From contig NZ_JADWYS010000001.1 of NCBI RefSeq assembly GCF_015831345.1, positions 124,001-188,000 on the forward strand: a DNA stretch of 64,000 nt, written 5' to 3'. Below the pieces are notes generated by a model. That model was not told the DNA's origin. It did not search any database and saw only the letters and a list, made by a program, of their open reading frames with translations. Every line of letters begins with the position of its first letter. Within the stretch, counting starts at the first letter, position 1. The translations under genes and the position numbers were made by a program. This document shows, piece by piece, positions 42,099 through 52,716 of this stretch. Origin of the DNA: Caenimonas aquaedulcis. GTDB taxonomy: Bacteria; Pseudomonadota; Gammaproteobacteria; Burkholderiales; Burkholderiaceae_C.

Positions 42099-43235
42099 CT
42101 AGCGGACGATTTTCCCGTCGGGCGTGATCGTCACGAGGTCGATCGCGCGCACCGAATCGCGCACGCCGGCGCGCAGGTTGATGCGAAACCCCCCGACGTC
42201 GTAGTCGTTCATCGTGCCCATCGCCTTTTGCAGGCTCGCCTTGTCGAAGCCCTTGCCCGCGCGGCGCACCGCTTCGGCCAGTGTCTTCGCGGCGATGTAG
42301 CCTTCCAGGCTCTCGTACGACGCCGTCTGGTCGGTGTTGTCGATCGCGGCGAGGTATTCCTTGACGATGGGTGTCGTGGAATTGCGCGGCGAGGGCACCA
42401 CCTGCGACATCACCACGCCGCCGATGTCCTTGCCGAGCGTCGCGAACAGCGGGTCGATGCCGACCACCGAGAAGTTCATGAACGCGCCCGCATAGCCGGC
42501 CTTGCGCATCTTGCGGATGAAGGCAGCCGTGGTGTTGAACAGGGACACCTGGATGATGGCATGCGGCTGCAGCTTGAACAGCGCGGCGACGGCCGCATCG
42601 ACCTTGTCGCTGTTGACGGGCACGACGGCCGAGCCCACCAGCGGCGGCAGCTTCTGTTCGGCGAGCGCCTGGTTGACGGCCGCGAGACCGGCCTTGCCCA
42701 TCGCGTCGTCTTCCGCGAGCACCGCGATGCGCGTCTGGCCCAGCGTGGCGCAGTGGCGCACCATCTTGAAGGCTTCGTCGGCCATGCTGGGCCGCACATG
42801 GAACACGTGCGCGTGCGAGGCGTCGCGCAGTTCATCGGAAGCCGCGAAGGGCGCGAAGAAGATCGCGCCTTCCTTGGCCGCGACTTCGGCGGCCGCGTGG
42901 CTGCTGCCCGTGCCGACGAAGCCGAAGAGGATGTCCGCGCCGTCGTCGAGCAGCTTCTTCGCATTCGCGGCGGCCTTGGCGGGCACGTAGCCGTCGTCCA
43001 TCTGCTTGAGGTCGAAAGAGTAGCCGGGGTTGTTCTTGCGCGCGTTGAACGCGTCGAAGAAGACCTTGGCGCCTGCCGAATACGTGGTGCCGATCTGGTC
43101 GGCGGCGCCCGTGAGCGGCACCGATTGGCCCACCACGATCTTGCGTGCCTTGCCTTGCGCGAATGCGGGACGCAGGGCCGCCAGGGCGAGTGCGGCGGCA
43201 GAACCCGCGAGCACGAAACGTCGATTTGTATTCAT
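42099..43235 (-). CDS. Periplasmic ABC-type substrate-binding protein (branched-chain amino acid family)
   Basis: A 378-residue Peripla_BP_6/LivJ-type protein. The start at 43235 is chosen because it gives a signal peptide with twin arginine (NRRFVLAGSAAALALAALR...FAQG); upstream residues read from the RBS region. The mature part starts IVVGQSVPLTGAADQIG, typical of the family. No permease or ATPase is close by, so it is an orphan binding protein, as is common in Burkholderiales. Possible ligands are amino acids, amides or aromatic acids. It is 9 bp upstream of the methyltransferase gene and 69 bp downstream of trmB. Confidence 0.88.
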   Translation of the reverse strand: MNTNRRFVLAGSAAALALAALRPAFAQGKARKIVVGQSVPLTGAADQIGTTYSAGAKVFFDAFNARKNNPGYSFDLKQMDDGYVPAKAAANAKKLLDDGADILFGFVGTGSSHAAAEVAAKEGAIFFAPFAASDELRDASHAHVFHVRPSMADEAFKMVRHCATLGQTRIAVLAEDDAMGKAGLAAVNQALAEQKLPPLVGSAVVPVNSDKVDAAVAALFKLQPHAIIQVSLFNTTAAFIRKMRKAGYAGAFMNFSVVGIDPLFATLGKDIGGVVMSQVVPSPRNSTTPIVKEYLAAIDNTDQTASYESLEGYIAAKTLAEAVRRAGKGFDKASLQKAMGTMNDYDVGGFRINLRAGVRDSVRAIDLVTITPDGKIVR

Positions 43236-43304
43236 TTGTGTTTTCCCTCTCTCCAACGATTTGCAAGTTCGATGCCTGACATTACTCCCGCCCCGCCCGC
43301 GCGG

Positions 43305-44030
43305 TCAACGCCTGCGAAATACCAGGTCCCACACGCCGTGCCCCAACTTCAGTCCGCGATTCTCGAACTTCGTGAGCGGGCGGTAGTGCGGACGCTCCGC
43401 GTAACCGGCCGCCGTGTTCTGCAGGAGCGGCTCGGCGCCGATGACCTCCAGCATCTGCTGCGCGTAGGGCTGCCAGTCGGTCGCGCAGTGCAGGTAGCCG
43501 CCCGGGGCGAGGCGCGACGCGAGCTTCGCGACGAGCGGCGGCTGGATCAGTCGGCGCTTGTGGTGCCGCAGCTTGTGCCACGGGTCCGGAAAGAAGATGT
43601 GCGCGCCCGCGAGCGACTGCGCGGGCAGCATGTGTTCCAGCACCTCCACCGCGTCGTGCGCGACGATGCGGATGTTGGTGAGCCCCTTCTCGCCGATGCG
43701 CTTGAGCAACGCGCCGACACCGGGCTCGTGCACTTCGCAGCACAGGAAGTTCGTCCCGGGCATCAATTCGGCGATGTGCGCGGTGGCTTCTCCCATCCCG
43801 AAGCCGATTTCCAGCACGACGGGTGCGTCGCGCCCGAACGCGGCGGCGAAATCCAGCGGCGCCGCGCGGTAAGGAATGATGAATGCCGGGCCGAGGGTCT
43901 CGAAGGCCTTGGCCTGGCCGGTGGTGGTGCGGCCCGCGCGCCGCACGAAGCTGCGGATCGCGCGGGGATGCGTCACGCCCTCGGGTGCGGCGCCTGGTCC
44001 GGGAGGACTGCTGGGATCGGTGTCTGTCAC
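43305..44030 (-). CDS. trmB: tRNA (guanine-N7)-methyltransferase
   Basis: A 241-residue enzyme that methylates G46 in the variable loop of tRNAs. The GTG at 44030 forms a GTGA with the gluQ stop. The SAM-binding motif [17 protein letters not shown] and the substrate motif [16 protein letters not shown] are present and well conserved. A low-complexity N-terminal tail of about 20 residues precedes the family domain. It is downstream of gluQ, another tRNA modification gene, and translation is coupled. Confidence 0.95.
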   Translation of the reverse strand: MTDTDPSSPPGPGAAPEGVTHPRAIRSFVRRAGRTTTGQAKAFETLGPAFIIPYRAAPLDFAAAFGRDAPVVLEIGFGMGEATAHIAELMPGTNFLCCEVHEPGVGALLKRIGEKGLTNIRIVAHDAVEVLEHMLPAQSLAGAHIFFPDPWHKLRHHKRRLIQPPLVAKLASRLAPGGYLHCATDWQPYAQQMLEVIGAEPLLQNTAAGYAERPHYRPLTKFENRGLKLGHGVWDLVFRRR

Positions 44031-44914
44031 CGTGCCGATTGTAGAAGGCGCCACTGTGCCACCCACGCGGCGAGGGCATCGGCGCGCGGGCCTGCGTGCG
44101 CGGCGAGGCCCAGCGCGGCTGCGGCGGCGGACAGCACCGTCATGGGATCGCTCGTGTCCACGGCCTGCGCGCCGTTCTGCTTGGAGAGCTTCTCGCCGTT
44201 CGCGCCGAGCACGAGCGGCGTGTGCAGGTACGCAGGCGTCGCGAAACCCAGCGCCCGCTGCAGCTGGATCTGGCGCGCGGTGTTGTCCGCAAGGTCTTCG
44301 CCGCGCACGACGTGCGTGATGCCTTGCGCGGCGTCGTCGACCACCACCGCGAGCTGGTAGGCCCACAAGCCGTCCGCGCGCTTCAGGATGAAGTCGCCCA
44401 CCTCGCGCTCGACGTCCTGATGCTGTGCACCCAGACGCCGATCCCGCCACGCGAGCAGCCCGGGCTCGACGCGAAATCGCCACGCGCGTGCGGGCTTGCC
44501 TTGCAGGCCGTCGCGGCAGGTGCCGGGATAGACGAGCTCCGCATGGCGTTGGTGGGGATGGCCCATGGCCGCGAGCGCGGCTTCGATGTCCTTGCGCGAG
44601 CAGGCGCAGGGATAGGCGCGGCCCTGCGCCGTGAGCTGTTGCAAGGCTGTCTCGTACGATGCGCCGCGTCGGGACTGCCATAGCGGCGGCTCATCCGCAT
44701 GCAAGCCGCAATCGGCGAGTTGCCGGAGGATGTGTTCCGCGGCGCCAGGGACGCAGCGCGGTGTGTCGACGTCTTCGATGCGCACCAGCCAGCACCCCGA
44801 CTGCGCGCGGGCATCGAGCCAACTGGCGAGTGCAGCCACCAGGGAGCCCGAATGGAGCGGCCCCGTCGGCGAAGGCGCAAAACGTCCGACGTATGCGGCC
44901 CGCACGGTTGTCAC
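44027..44914 (-). CDS. gluQ: Glutamyl-Q tRNA(Asp) synthetase
   Basis: This GluRS paralogue attaches glutamate to queuosine of tRNA-Asp. It lacks the C-terminal anticodon-binding domain; about 295 residues fit the family. Class I motifs are present: [16 protein letters not shown] (HIGH-like) near the start, a CACSRKDIE zinc-type segment, and LSKQNGA (KMSKS-like). The start is uncertain: the frame is open to a GTG at 44977, but the extra 21 residues come from a GC-rich element and are unlike the family, so a GTG at about 44914 (or 44905) is preferred. It overlaps trmB by 4 bp. Confidence 0.9.
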   Translation of the reverse strand: MTTVRAAYVGRFAPSPTGPLHSGSLVAALASWLDARAQSGCWLVRIEDVDTPRCVPGAAEHILRQLADCGLHADEPPLWQSRRGASYETALQQLTAQGRAYPCACSRKDIEAALAAMGHPHQRHAELVYPGTCRDGLQGKPARAWRFRVEPGLLAWRDRRLGAQHQDVEREVGDFILKRADGLWAYQLAVVVDDAAQGITHVVRGEDLADNTARQIQLQRALGFATPAYLHTPLVLGANGEKLSKQNGAQAVDTSDPMTVLSAAAAALGLAAHAGPRADALAAWVAQWRLLQSAR

Positions 44915-44987
44915 TTCTTGGGCTGCGCTGCCCCCCGAGGGGGCCTTCGCGCCTTGGGGCGGCCCGGCGGCGCTCACCGCCTCCCCC

Positions 44988-46034
44988 TCAGGCGGCGTGC
45001 ACCGCCAGCGCGAGCTCCAGCCCGGACACGAACGCGTCTTCCACGCGGTGTCCCAGGCACCAGTCGCCGCACACGCCGATGCCGCTCTTGCCGTCCCACA
45101 GGTGGCTGCGGCCGAGCGGCTGCTGCGTCTTCGCCCAGCGCCAGCGGTGCATCTGCACCAGCGAGGGCTCGGCGTGGATGCCGGTGATTTCCGCGAAGGC
45201 CTTCAGCAGCTTGCCCTGCACGCGGTCTTCGTCGTCGCCGAGGTGTTCCTGCGACCACGCGGCGCTGGCCTGCACCGTCCAGCGCTCCACCACGCCGCGC
45301 CCCGGCTTGGACGATTCGCGCGCGAGCCAGGCGATCCGGTGGTGCGTGCTGAGCGCCGCATTCCATTGCGGGCCCAGGTGCGTGAGCGTCGGCTGCACGG
45401 CCTGCGGAAAGGCCAGCATCATCGTCCAGCAGGGCGCGACTTCCACGTGCTCGATGTGCGCCGCGAGCTTCGGTGCCGTCGTGGCGAGCAGCCCGCCCGC
45501 CAGCGCGGCGGGCATCGCCAGCAGCACCGTGTCGAAGCCGGGGTAGACATGCACCGAGTCGCCGGGGCCGGTGGTCGCGAGCTGCCATCGGCTCGCATCG
45601 AGCGCGTCGCGTTCGATGCGGGTCACGCGCGTCTCCAGCTCCAGCCGGCCCGCCGCCGCGAGCGGCTGGGCCCAGTAGCGGGGCAGGGCGTCCATCGAGG
45701 GCACAGGCACCCAGTGCGCCTCGTGCCCGGGCAGTGCGGCTTCCGCGACGCGCCCGTGCGGGTCGAGCACGCGGACCGCATTCGCGCTCCACGGCTTGCA
45801 CGCGCCCGGCGCGGTGGCGAGCGCCTGTTCGAAGCGCCTGTCGCGGATGGTGAAGTACTGCGCGCCGTGGTCGAAGGTGCCGAAGGGCGAGTCGCAACTC
45901 GCGACGCGGCCGCCGGGGGTGGCGTTCTTGTCCAGCACGGTGACGTGGTGGCCGGCTTGCGCCAGGGTTCGCGCGCAGGCCAGGCCCGCGATGCCTGCGC
46001 CGATCACGGCGATGTTTCTGGTTTTGCTGGACAT
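44988..46034 (-). CDS. Renalase-like FAD-dependent oxidoreductase
   Basis: The protein has 348 residues from the ATG at 46034. The Rossmann FAD-binding motif [21 protein letters not shown] is at the N-terminus, followed by [13 protein letters not shown] (the GG-R motif). The C-terminal end has [18 protein letters not shown], the typical FAD-contacting segment of renalase/amine-oxidase-like proteins. The substrate is unknown, probably a reduced nicotinamide or amine. It is downstream of the LysR gene (16-bp gap) and upstream of gluQ on the same strand. Confidence 0.85.
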   Translation of the reverse strand: MSSKTRNIAVIGAGIAGLACARTLAQAGHHVTVLDKNATPGGRVASCDSPFGTFDHGAQYFTIRDRRFEQALATAPGACKPWSANAVRVLDPHGRVAEAALPGHEAHWVPVPSMDALPRYWAQPLAAAGRLELETRVTRIERDALDASRWQLATTGPGDSVHVYPGFDTVLLAMPAALAGGLLATTAPKLAAHIEHVEVAPCWTMMLAFPQAVQPTLTHLGPQWNAALSTHHRIAWLARESSKPGRGVVERWTVQASAAWSQEHLGDDEDRVQGKLLKAFAEITGIHAEPSLVQMHRWRWAKTQQPLGRSHLWDGKSGIGVCGDWCLGHRVEDAFVSGLELALAVHAA

Positions 46035-46050
46035 TGCGGCCATTGTGACA

Positions 46051-46986
46051 TCAGGCCCTGGCATGCCTCTGGAGCAGCGCCTGGCGCGTGGTCTTGCTCT
46101 CCAGTTGCGCGAGCCACCACTGCAGCGCGCGCCCCGGCGCCGGCGTGCTGCGCCACGCATACGTCATGCGCGGCGCGCGCACGACGCTGCGCGCGATCAC
46201 CTTGACCACGAGCCTGCCCGTCTCCACGTAGGGCCGCGCCATGGGTTCGGGCACGAAGCCGCCGCCCAGCCCGCGCAGTTGCGCATCGAGCTTCGCGCCC
46301 ATGGAAGGCACCGTGAGCACGTCCTGGCCCGCCAGCAGCCCGCGCGTCACGGCGACGCCCTGCCGCACGGAATCGGCGACGGCGATCGCACGGTGCCGCA
46401 GCAGGACGTCGTCCGGGACGGGATCCGGAACGGCCGCGAGCGGGTGGTGCGGCGCGACGACATAGACGAAATTCAGTTCGCCGAGGCTGGCCGTCTGCAG
46501 GCCGGGGAAATTGCCCGGCTCCACCGCCACGCCGATCGCGAGGTCGGCCTGCCCGGTGACGAGCGCTTCCAGCGTCCCGGAGAGCGATTCGTCGCGCAGC
46601 CGCAGCCGAGTGGCCGGCGCCACTTCCAGGAATGCCTGCGCCAGCTCCATCACCGTGCCGCAGGAGATCACCGTGTCGACGGCGACGGTCAATTGCGACT
46701 CCCACCCGCTCGCCACGCGCTTCACGCGGTTCGCGACGGCATCGATTTCCTGCAGCAGCCGCCCGCCCTCGCGCAGGAGCTCGGCGCCAGCCTCGGTGAG
46801 GCGCGCCTGCCGCGAGCTGCGGTCGAACAGCAGCACATCCATCGCGTCCTCGATCTGCCGGATGCGGTAGGTGACGGCGCTCGGAACCAGCCCCAGCTCG
46901 CGCGCGGCGGAAGCGAAACTGCCGGTCAGGGCCACCGTCTGCAGCAGCGCAAGGGCATCGGGCGTCAGGGCTTCCCGGGCATTCAT
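46051..46986 (-). CDS. LysR-family transcriptional regulator
   Basis: A 311-residue LysR-type regulator. The N-terminal helix-turn-helix (about residues 9-66; LLQTVALTGSFASAARELGL and TYRIRQIEDAM) is followed by an effector-binding periplasmic-protein-like domain (about 90-300). It is divergent from the pirin-DoxX-pirin genes across 90 bp, the normal place for a LysR target, so it probably activates that operon and controls itself. Its inducer is unknown. The FAD oxidoreductase gene follows on the same strand. Confidence 0.93.
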   Translation of the reverse strand: MNAREALTPDALALLQTVALTGSFASAARELGLVPSAVTYRIRQIEDAMDVLLFDRSSRQARLTEAGAELLREGGRLLQEIDAVANRVKRVASGWESQLTVAVDTVISCGTVMELAQAFLEVAPATRLRLRDESLSGTLEALVTGQADLAIGVAVEPGNFPGLQTASLGELNFVYVVAPHHPLAAVPDPVPDDVLLRHRAIAVADSVRQGVAVTRGLLAGQDVLTVPSMGAKLDAQLRGLGGGFVPEPMARPYVETGRLVVKVIARSVVRAPRMTYAWRSTPAPGRALQWWLAQLESKTTRQALLQRHARA

Positions 46987-47000
46987 AATTTTTGAATGAT
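46985..47000. promoter_or_regulatory. AT-rich imperfect dyad at the LysR-pirin divergent promoter
   Basis: ATAATT and AATGAT (one mismatch) flank TTTG in an otherwise GC-rich gap; the first two bases overlap the start codon of the LysR gene. It could be part of a LysR binding site, but it is short and imperfect. Confidence 0.35.
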
Positions 47001-47076
47001 GCCATCAAACCCGGGCGCTCGGCCGGGGACCTTCCCGCCCCTACATTGGATGCATCACACGGCAGAAAGGCCCACG

Positions 47077-47778
<702 letters not shown>

Positions 47779-47822
47779 ACCCTTTTTTCAACCCCTGACT
47801 TCACCCACGAGAAAGCTGTTCC

Positions 47823-48242
47823 ATGAACTCCAACAACTCCTTCCAGGACACTCTTGCCCTCATCGGCCGCGTGCTGATCGCCTGGCTGTTCGTCCCCTCC
47901 GGCTTCGGCAAGATCATGGGCTTCGCGGGCACCGCGGGGTACATCGCCTCCAAGGGCGTGCCGCTGCCCGAAGTGTGCGCCGCGATCGCGATCGCGGCCG
48001 AGCTGGGCCTGGGCCTGCTGATCCTCGTCGGCTGGCAGACGCGCTGGGCCGCGCTCGGCCTGGGGCTCTTCACGGTCGTCATCACCTTCATCTTCCACAA
48101 CTACTGGGCCGTGGAAGCCGCGCAGCAAGGCATGCAGAAGATGAACTTCGACAAGAACCTCGCGATCGCCGGCGGCCTCTTCGCGCTCGCCGCCTGGGGC
48201 GCCGGCCGCCTGAGCGTGGACGGCAGGAATCCGCAACGCTGA
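47823..48242 (+). CDS. DoxX family membrane protein
   Basis: The protein has 139 residues with four hydrophobic segments (about residues 10-30, 50-70, 75-95 and 110-130) and the family pattern GRVLIAWLFVPSGFGKI. DoxX proteins are inner-membrane proteins of debated role, linked to thiosulfate:quinone oxidation or redox stress. The position between two pirin genes is common in proteobacteria and suggests a shared stress or quinone-related role. It starts 44 bp after the first pirin and is followed 12 bp later by the second. Confidence 0.9.
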   Translation: MNSNNSFQDTLALIGRVLIAWLFVPSGFGKIMGFAGTAGYIASKGVPLPEVCAAIAIAAELGLGLLILVGWQTRWAALGLGLFTVVITFIFHNYWAVEAAQQGMQKMNFDKNLAIAGGLFALAAWGAGRLSVDGRNPQR

Positions 48243-48254
48243 TAGGATGGGCCG

Positions 48255-49151
48255 ATGGGCATCGCGCTTGAACTCACGGGGCACGAGAAAGACCTGGGCG
48301 GCGGCTTCGTCGTCCGGCGCCTGCTGCCTTCCGCGAAGCAGCGCAGCGTCGGGCCCTTCATCTTCTTCGATCACTTCGGCCCGGTCCCCGTCCCGCCCCG
48401 CGTGACCAACGATGTGCGGCCGCATCCGCACATCGGCCTGTCCACGGTGAGCTACCTGTTCGAAGGCGCGATGATGCACCGCGACAGCCTGGGCAACGAA
48501 CAGCTGATCGAGCCGGGGGCCATCAACTGGATGACTTCGGGCCGCGGCATCGTCCACTCCGAGCGCCGGCCGCAGCATCTGCTGGATGCGTCGTACACGA
48601 TGCACGGCCTGCAGTTGTGGACGGCGCTGCCGATGGCGCGCGAGGAAGACGAGCCTTCGTTCGTCCACACGCCGTCTTCGGCGATCCCTGAATCGACCGT
48701 GCAGGACGCGCACGTGCGCGTGCTGGTGGGACAGGCGTTCGGCGTCTCGTCCCCCGTGACCCCGTCGTCGCCGACGCTGTACCTGGATGTCACCTTGCCC
48801 GTGGGCGGATCGTTCGACCTGCCGGCATTGCAGCCGGAGATGGCGATCTATCCCGTGGAGGGCGCGATCGCGGTGGACGGGCATGCGCAGGCGGCGCGCG
48901 TCATGTCCGTGCTGGCGCCGGGGGCGAGCGTGCGCATCGGCGCCGTGCAGCCCGCGCGCTTCGTCGTCATCGGCGGCGAGCCGCTGGATGCGCCGCGCCA
49001 CCTGTGGTGGAACTTCGTCTCCAGCCGCAAGGAGCGCATCCTGCAGGCTGCCGACGACTGGGAGGCGCAGCGGATGGGCAAGGTCGCGGGCGACGATGAA
49101 TTCATCCCGCTGCCGCCCACGCGCTTCACGCCGCCGGAACCAGTCTCCTGA
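48255..49151 (+). CDS. Pirin family protein (second copy)
   Basis: A 298-residue pirin distinct from the upstream one: longer, with a separate N-terminus (GGGFVVRRLLPSAKQRSVGPFIFFDHFG). The metal ligands fall at exactly the same positions: His57 and His59 (RPHPHIG), His101 and Glu103 (VHSERR). The FFDHFGP and GWMTSGRGIVHSE-type motifs place it in the main pirin branch. Its role is probably redox or metal dependent. It is the last gene of the LysR-linked operon and lies 58 bp upstream of dnaE. Confidence 0.92.
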   Translation: MGIALELTGHEKDLGGGFVVRRLLPSAKQRSVGPFIFFDHFGPVPVPPRVTNDVRPHPHIGLSTVSYLFEGAMMHRDSLGNEQLIEPGAINWMTSGRGIVHSERRPQHLLDASYTMHGLQLWTALPMAREEDEPSFVHTPSSAIPESTVQDAHVRVLVGQAFGVSSPVTPSSPTLYLDVTLPVGGSFDLPALQPEMAIYPVEGAIAVDGHAQAARVMSVLAPGASVRIGAVQPARFVVIGGEPLDAPRHLWWNFVSSRKERILQAADDWEAQRMGKVAGDDEFIPLPPTRFTPPEPVS

Positions 49152-49197
49152 GCGCGTAACACATCGGTGCGCATGCGCCGGACGCGGGGCGCGAAAG

Positions 49198-49203
49198 TAG
49201 AAT
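49198..49203 (+). promoter_or_regulatory. Candidate -10 just upstream of dnaE (possible leaderless start)
   Basis: TAGAAT ends 6 bp before the dnaE ATG, so the transcript could begin at or near the start codon. No clear -35 is seen. No Shine-Dalgarno lies before the ATG. Confidence 0.4.
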
Positions 49204-49209
49204 CGGCGC

Positions 49210-52200
49210 ATGTTCGTTCACCTGCGCCTGCACACCGAGTTTTCCATCGTCGACGGCACCAACCGGATCGACGAAATCGTGAAGGCCGCGGCCGCCGATG
49301 CGCAACCCGCGCTGGCCATCACCGACCTCAACAACCTCTTCGGCGCGATCAAGTTCTACAAGCAGGCACGCTCGTCCGGCGTGAAGCCGATCGTGGGCGC
49401 CGAAGTCATGCTGCAGGGTCTCGGCAAGGACGGCACCGCGCCCGCGCGCGCCATCGTGCTCGTGCAGAACCGCCAGGGCTACCTGAACCTGTGCGAGTTG
49501 CTCGCGCGCGGCTGGACACGCAACGTCGTCAAGGCGCAGGCCGTGCTCAAGCTCGAGTGGCTGCGCGAACTGGGCGAGGGCCTCATCATGCTGTCGGGCG
49601 CGCAGGCCGGCCCCGTGGGCCAGGCGCTGCTGCAGGGCGACGGGAGCCGCGCGGCCGAAGTGGCGCTGGAGCTCGCGTCCGTCTTCCCGCACCGCTTCTA
49701 CATCGAGGTGCAGCGCGCGGGCCGCGCGGACGACGAGGCCCATGTGGGCGCCGCGGTGCAGCTCGCGGCGCGGCTGAACCTGCCGGTGGTCGCGACGCAT
49801 CCGGTGCAGTTCACGCGCGAGGACGACTACGAAGCGCACGAGGCGCGCGTGTGCATCTCCGAAGGCGAGATCCTGGGCAACCAGCGCCGTGTGCGCAAGT
49901 TCACGCATGGGCAGTACTTCAAGTCGCAGGCGCAGATGGAAGCGCTCTTCGCCGACCTGCCGTCCGCCGTCGCCAACACGCTGGAGATCGCCAAGCGCTG
50001 CAACCTCGTGCTGGAGCTCGGCAAGCCGCGCCTGCCGGACTACCCCACGCCCAACGGCATGCCGATCGAGGAGTACTTCCGCTACCTGTCGCATGAGGGC
50101 CTGAAGGAGCGCATGCTGCAGCTCTACCCCGATGCCGCGCGGCGCGAGCAGGAGATGCCGCGCTACGTGGAGCGCCTCGAATTCGAGATCGGGACCATCC
50201 TCAAGATGGGCTTTCCCGGCTACTTCCTCATCGTGGGCGACTTCATCAACTGGGCGAAGAACAACGGCTGCCCGGTGGGCCCGGGACGCGGCTCGGGCGC
50301 CGGGTCGCTCGTCGCGTATTCGCTCAAGATCACCGACCTCGACCCGCTGGAATACAACCTGCTGTTCGAGCGTTTCCTGAATCCCGAGCGCGTGTCGATG
50401 CCCGACTTCGACATCGACTTCTGCCAGAGCAACCGCGACCGCGTCATCGACTACGTCAAGGACAAGTACGGCAAGAACGCGGTGAGCCAGATCGCGACCT
50501 TCGGCACGATGGCCGCGCGCGCCGCCATCCGCGACGTCGGCCGCGTGCTCGACATGAGCTACACGTTCTGCGACGGCATCAGCAAGCTCATCCCCAACAA
50601 GCCCGGCACGCACGTCACCATCGACGACGCGATCAAGCAGGAGCCGCTGCTGGCCGAGCGGCTGGAGCGGGAGGACGAAGTCAGGACGCTGCTGGGCCTC
50701 GCGCAGAAGCTCGAAGGCCTCACGCGCAACGTCGGCATGCATGCCGGCGGCGTGCTGATCGCGCCGGGCAAGCTTACCGACTTCACGCCGCTCTACCAGC
50801 AGCCGGGCAGCGAATCGGCGGTAAGCCAGTACGACAAGGACGACGTGGAGGCCGCGGGCCTCGTGAAGTTCGACTTCCTGGGCCTCGCCACGCTCACGAT
50901 CCTGGAGATCGCGAAGGACTTCATCCGTGCGCGCCACCAGGGCCAGGAAAACTTCGTCTTCGAGACGATCCCGCTGAACGACCCGCACACCTATCGCCTG
51001 TTCGCCGACGGCAAGACCGAGGCCGTGTTCCAGTTCGAAAGCCGCGGCATGCAGGGCATGCTGCGCGACGCCAAGCCCTCGCGCCTGGAAGACCTGATCG
51101 CGCTGAACGCGATGTTCCGGCCGGGCCCGATGGAGAACATCCCCAGCTTCTGCGCGCGCAAGAACGGGCGGGAAGAGGTGCTGTATCCGCACCCGCTGCT
51201 GGAGCAGGTGCTGTCGGAGACCTACGGCATCATGGTCTACCAGGAGCAGGTGATGCAGGCCGCGCAGCTCCTGGGCGGCTATTCGCTCGGCGGCGCCGAC
51301 CTGCTGCGCCGCGCGATGGGCAAGAAGAAGGCCGAGGAGATGGCCGAGCACCGGCAGATCTTCCGCGCCGGCGCCGCGAAGCAGAACATCGGCGAACAGA
51401 AGGCCGACGAGATCTTCGACCTGATGGAGAAGTTCGCGGGCTACGGCTTCAACAAGTCGCATGCCGCCGCCTACTCGCTGCTCGCCTACCAGACGGGCTG
51501 GCTGAAGGTCCACTACACGGCGGAGTTCTACTGCGCCAACATGACGGTGGAAATGGACGACACGGACAAGCTCAAGGCCTTGTTCGAGGACGCGAAGAAG
51601 CACTTCAACATCACCTTCGAGCCGCCGGACGTCAATCGCGGCGTGTACCGCTTCGAGCCCGTTTCGGACAAGGTCGTGCGCTACGGCCTGGGTGCCGTGA
51701 AGGGCACGGGGCAGCAAGCGATCGATGCCATCGTCGCCGCGCGGGAAGGCCGGGGCGGCGGTCCGTCGGGTGATGTGTCCGGCCCCTTCACCAGCCTGTA
51801 CGACTTCTGCGTTCGGGTGGACCGCACGCGCATCAACAAGCGCACGGTGGAAGCGCTGATCAAGGCCGGCGCCTTCGACAACCTGCAGCTCAATCGCGCG
51901 TCCCTGCTGGCGTCGGTGGACCGCGCCTTCGACTTTGCCAGCGCGGCGGAGGCCAACGCGAACCAGGGCGGCCTGTTCGACATGGGCGATTCCCATGCGG
52001 CCAGCACGCAGGAGCCGCCGCTGGTGGACGCTATGCCCTGGGGCGTGAAGGAGCGCCTGACGCACGAGAAGGCCGCCATCGGCTTCTACCTCTCGGGCCA
52101 CATGTTCGATGAGACGGCCACCGAAGTGCGCCGCTTCGTCAAGCGGGAGATCGAGGAGCTGATCGACAGCCGCGAGCCGCAGCTGCTCGCGGGCATCGTG

Positions 52201-52695
52201 GGCGACTTCCGCGTGATCAACGGCCAGCGCGGCAAGCTCGCGATCTTCAAGCTCGACGACAAGACCGGTGTCATCGAAGCCACGGCCGACGAAGGCGTGA
52301 TCAACGCCGCGCGCAACCTGCTCAAGGACGACGAACTGGTCATCGTGATGGCGAAGCTGCAGCCGGACCGCTTCACGGGCGGTTACCGCCTGAGCGTGAA
52401 CCAGGTGTGGGACTTGGCGACGGCGCGCTGCCGCTTCGGCAAGTTCCTGCGCGTCGCCGTGAACGGCAAGGCGCCGGACATCAAGCGCCTGGTGCGGGAG
52501 TTCCCGCCCAAGCGGGAGATGTCGGAGCAGGGCGAGCTGGTGCGCGGGCTGCCGGTACGCCTCTCATTGCGGCGCGATGCGGCGACGGCGGAATTGCAAC
52601 TCGGGGAGGATGCGAAGTTCTTCCCGAGCGATGCGGCACTGGCGAGCTGGATGGCGCAGGCGGACCAGGGGCTCGCGCAGATCGTGTACGAGTAG
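49210..52695 (+). CDS. dnaE: DNA polymerase III alpha subunit, replicative
   Basis: The 1161-residue main replicative polymerase. The PHP domain (FVHLRLHTEFSIVDGTNRID, residues 2-21) is followed by the polymerase core. The catalytic aspartates fall at Asp401 and Asp403 (PDFDIDF) and Asp555 (KFDFLGLATL), the same numbers as in Escherichia coli DnaE. A helix-hairpin-helix region and a C-terminal OB fold (about residues 985-1065) complete it. The gene stands alone between the pirin operon and the cyd operon, and is followed by a long perfect inverted repeat. Confidence 0.98.
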   Translation: MFVHLRLHTEFSIVDGTNRIDEIVKAAAADAQPALAITDLNNLFGAIKFYKQARSSGVKPIVGAEVMLQGLGKDGTAPARAIVLVQNRQGYLNLCELLARGWTRNVVKAQAVLKLEWLRELGEGLIMLSGAQAGPVGQALLQGDGSRAAEVALELASVFPHRFYIEVQRAGRADDEAHVGAAVQLAARLNLPVVATHPVQFTREDDYEAHEARVCISEGEILGNQRRVRKFTHGQYFKSQAQMEALFADLPSAVANTLEIAKRCNLVLELGKPRLPDYPTPNGMPIEEYFRYLSHEGLKERMLQLYPDAARREQEMPRYVERLEFEIGTILKMGFPGYFLIVGDFINWAKNNGCPVGPGRGSGAGSLVAYSLKITDLDPLEYNLLFERFLNPERVSMPDFDIDFCQSNRDRVIDYVKDKYGKNAVSQIATFGTMAARAAIRDVGRVLDMSYTFCDGISKLIPNKPGTHVTIDDAIKQEPLLAERLEREDEVRTLLGLAQKLEGLTRNVGMHAGGVLIAPGKLTDFTPLYQQPGSESAVSQYDKDDVEAAGLVKFDFLGLATLTILEIAKDFIRARHQGQENFVFETIPLNDPHTYRLFADGKTEAVFQFESRGMQGMLRDAKPSRLEDLIALNAMFRPGPMENIPSFCARKNGREEVLYPHPLLEQVLSETYGIMVYQEQVMQAAQLLGGYSLGGADLLRRAMGKKKAEEMAEHRQIFRAGAAKQNIGEQKADEIFDLMEKFAGYGFNKSHAAAYSLLAYQTGWLKVHYTAEFYCANMTVEMDDTDKLKALFEDAKKHFNITFEPPDVNRGVYRFEPVSDKVVRYGLGAVKGTGQQAIDAIVAAREGRGGGPSGDVSGPFTSLYDFCVRVDRTRINKRTVEALIKAGAFDNLQLNRASLLASVDRAFDFASAAEANANQGGLFDMGDSHAASTQEPPLVDAMPWGVKERLTHEKAAIGFYLSGHMFDETATEVRRFVKREIEELIDSREPQLLAGIVGDFRVINGQRGKLAIFKLDDKTGVIEATADEGVINAARNLLKDDELVIVMAKLQPDRFTGGYRLSVNQVWDLATARCRFGKFLRVAVNGKAPDIKRLVREFPPKREMSEQGELVRGLPVRLSLRRDAATAELQLGEDAKFFPSDAALASWMAQADQGLAQIVYE

Positions 52696-52716
52696 AGATT
52701 GCGTTGTGGGCTTCAT

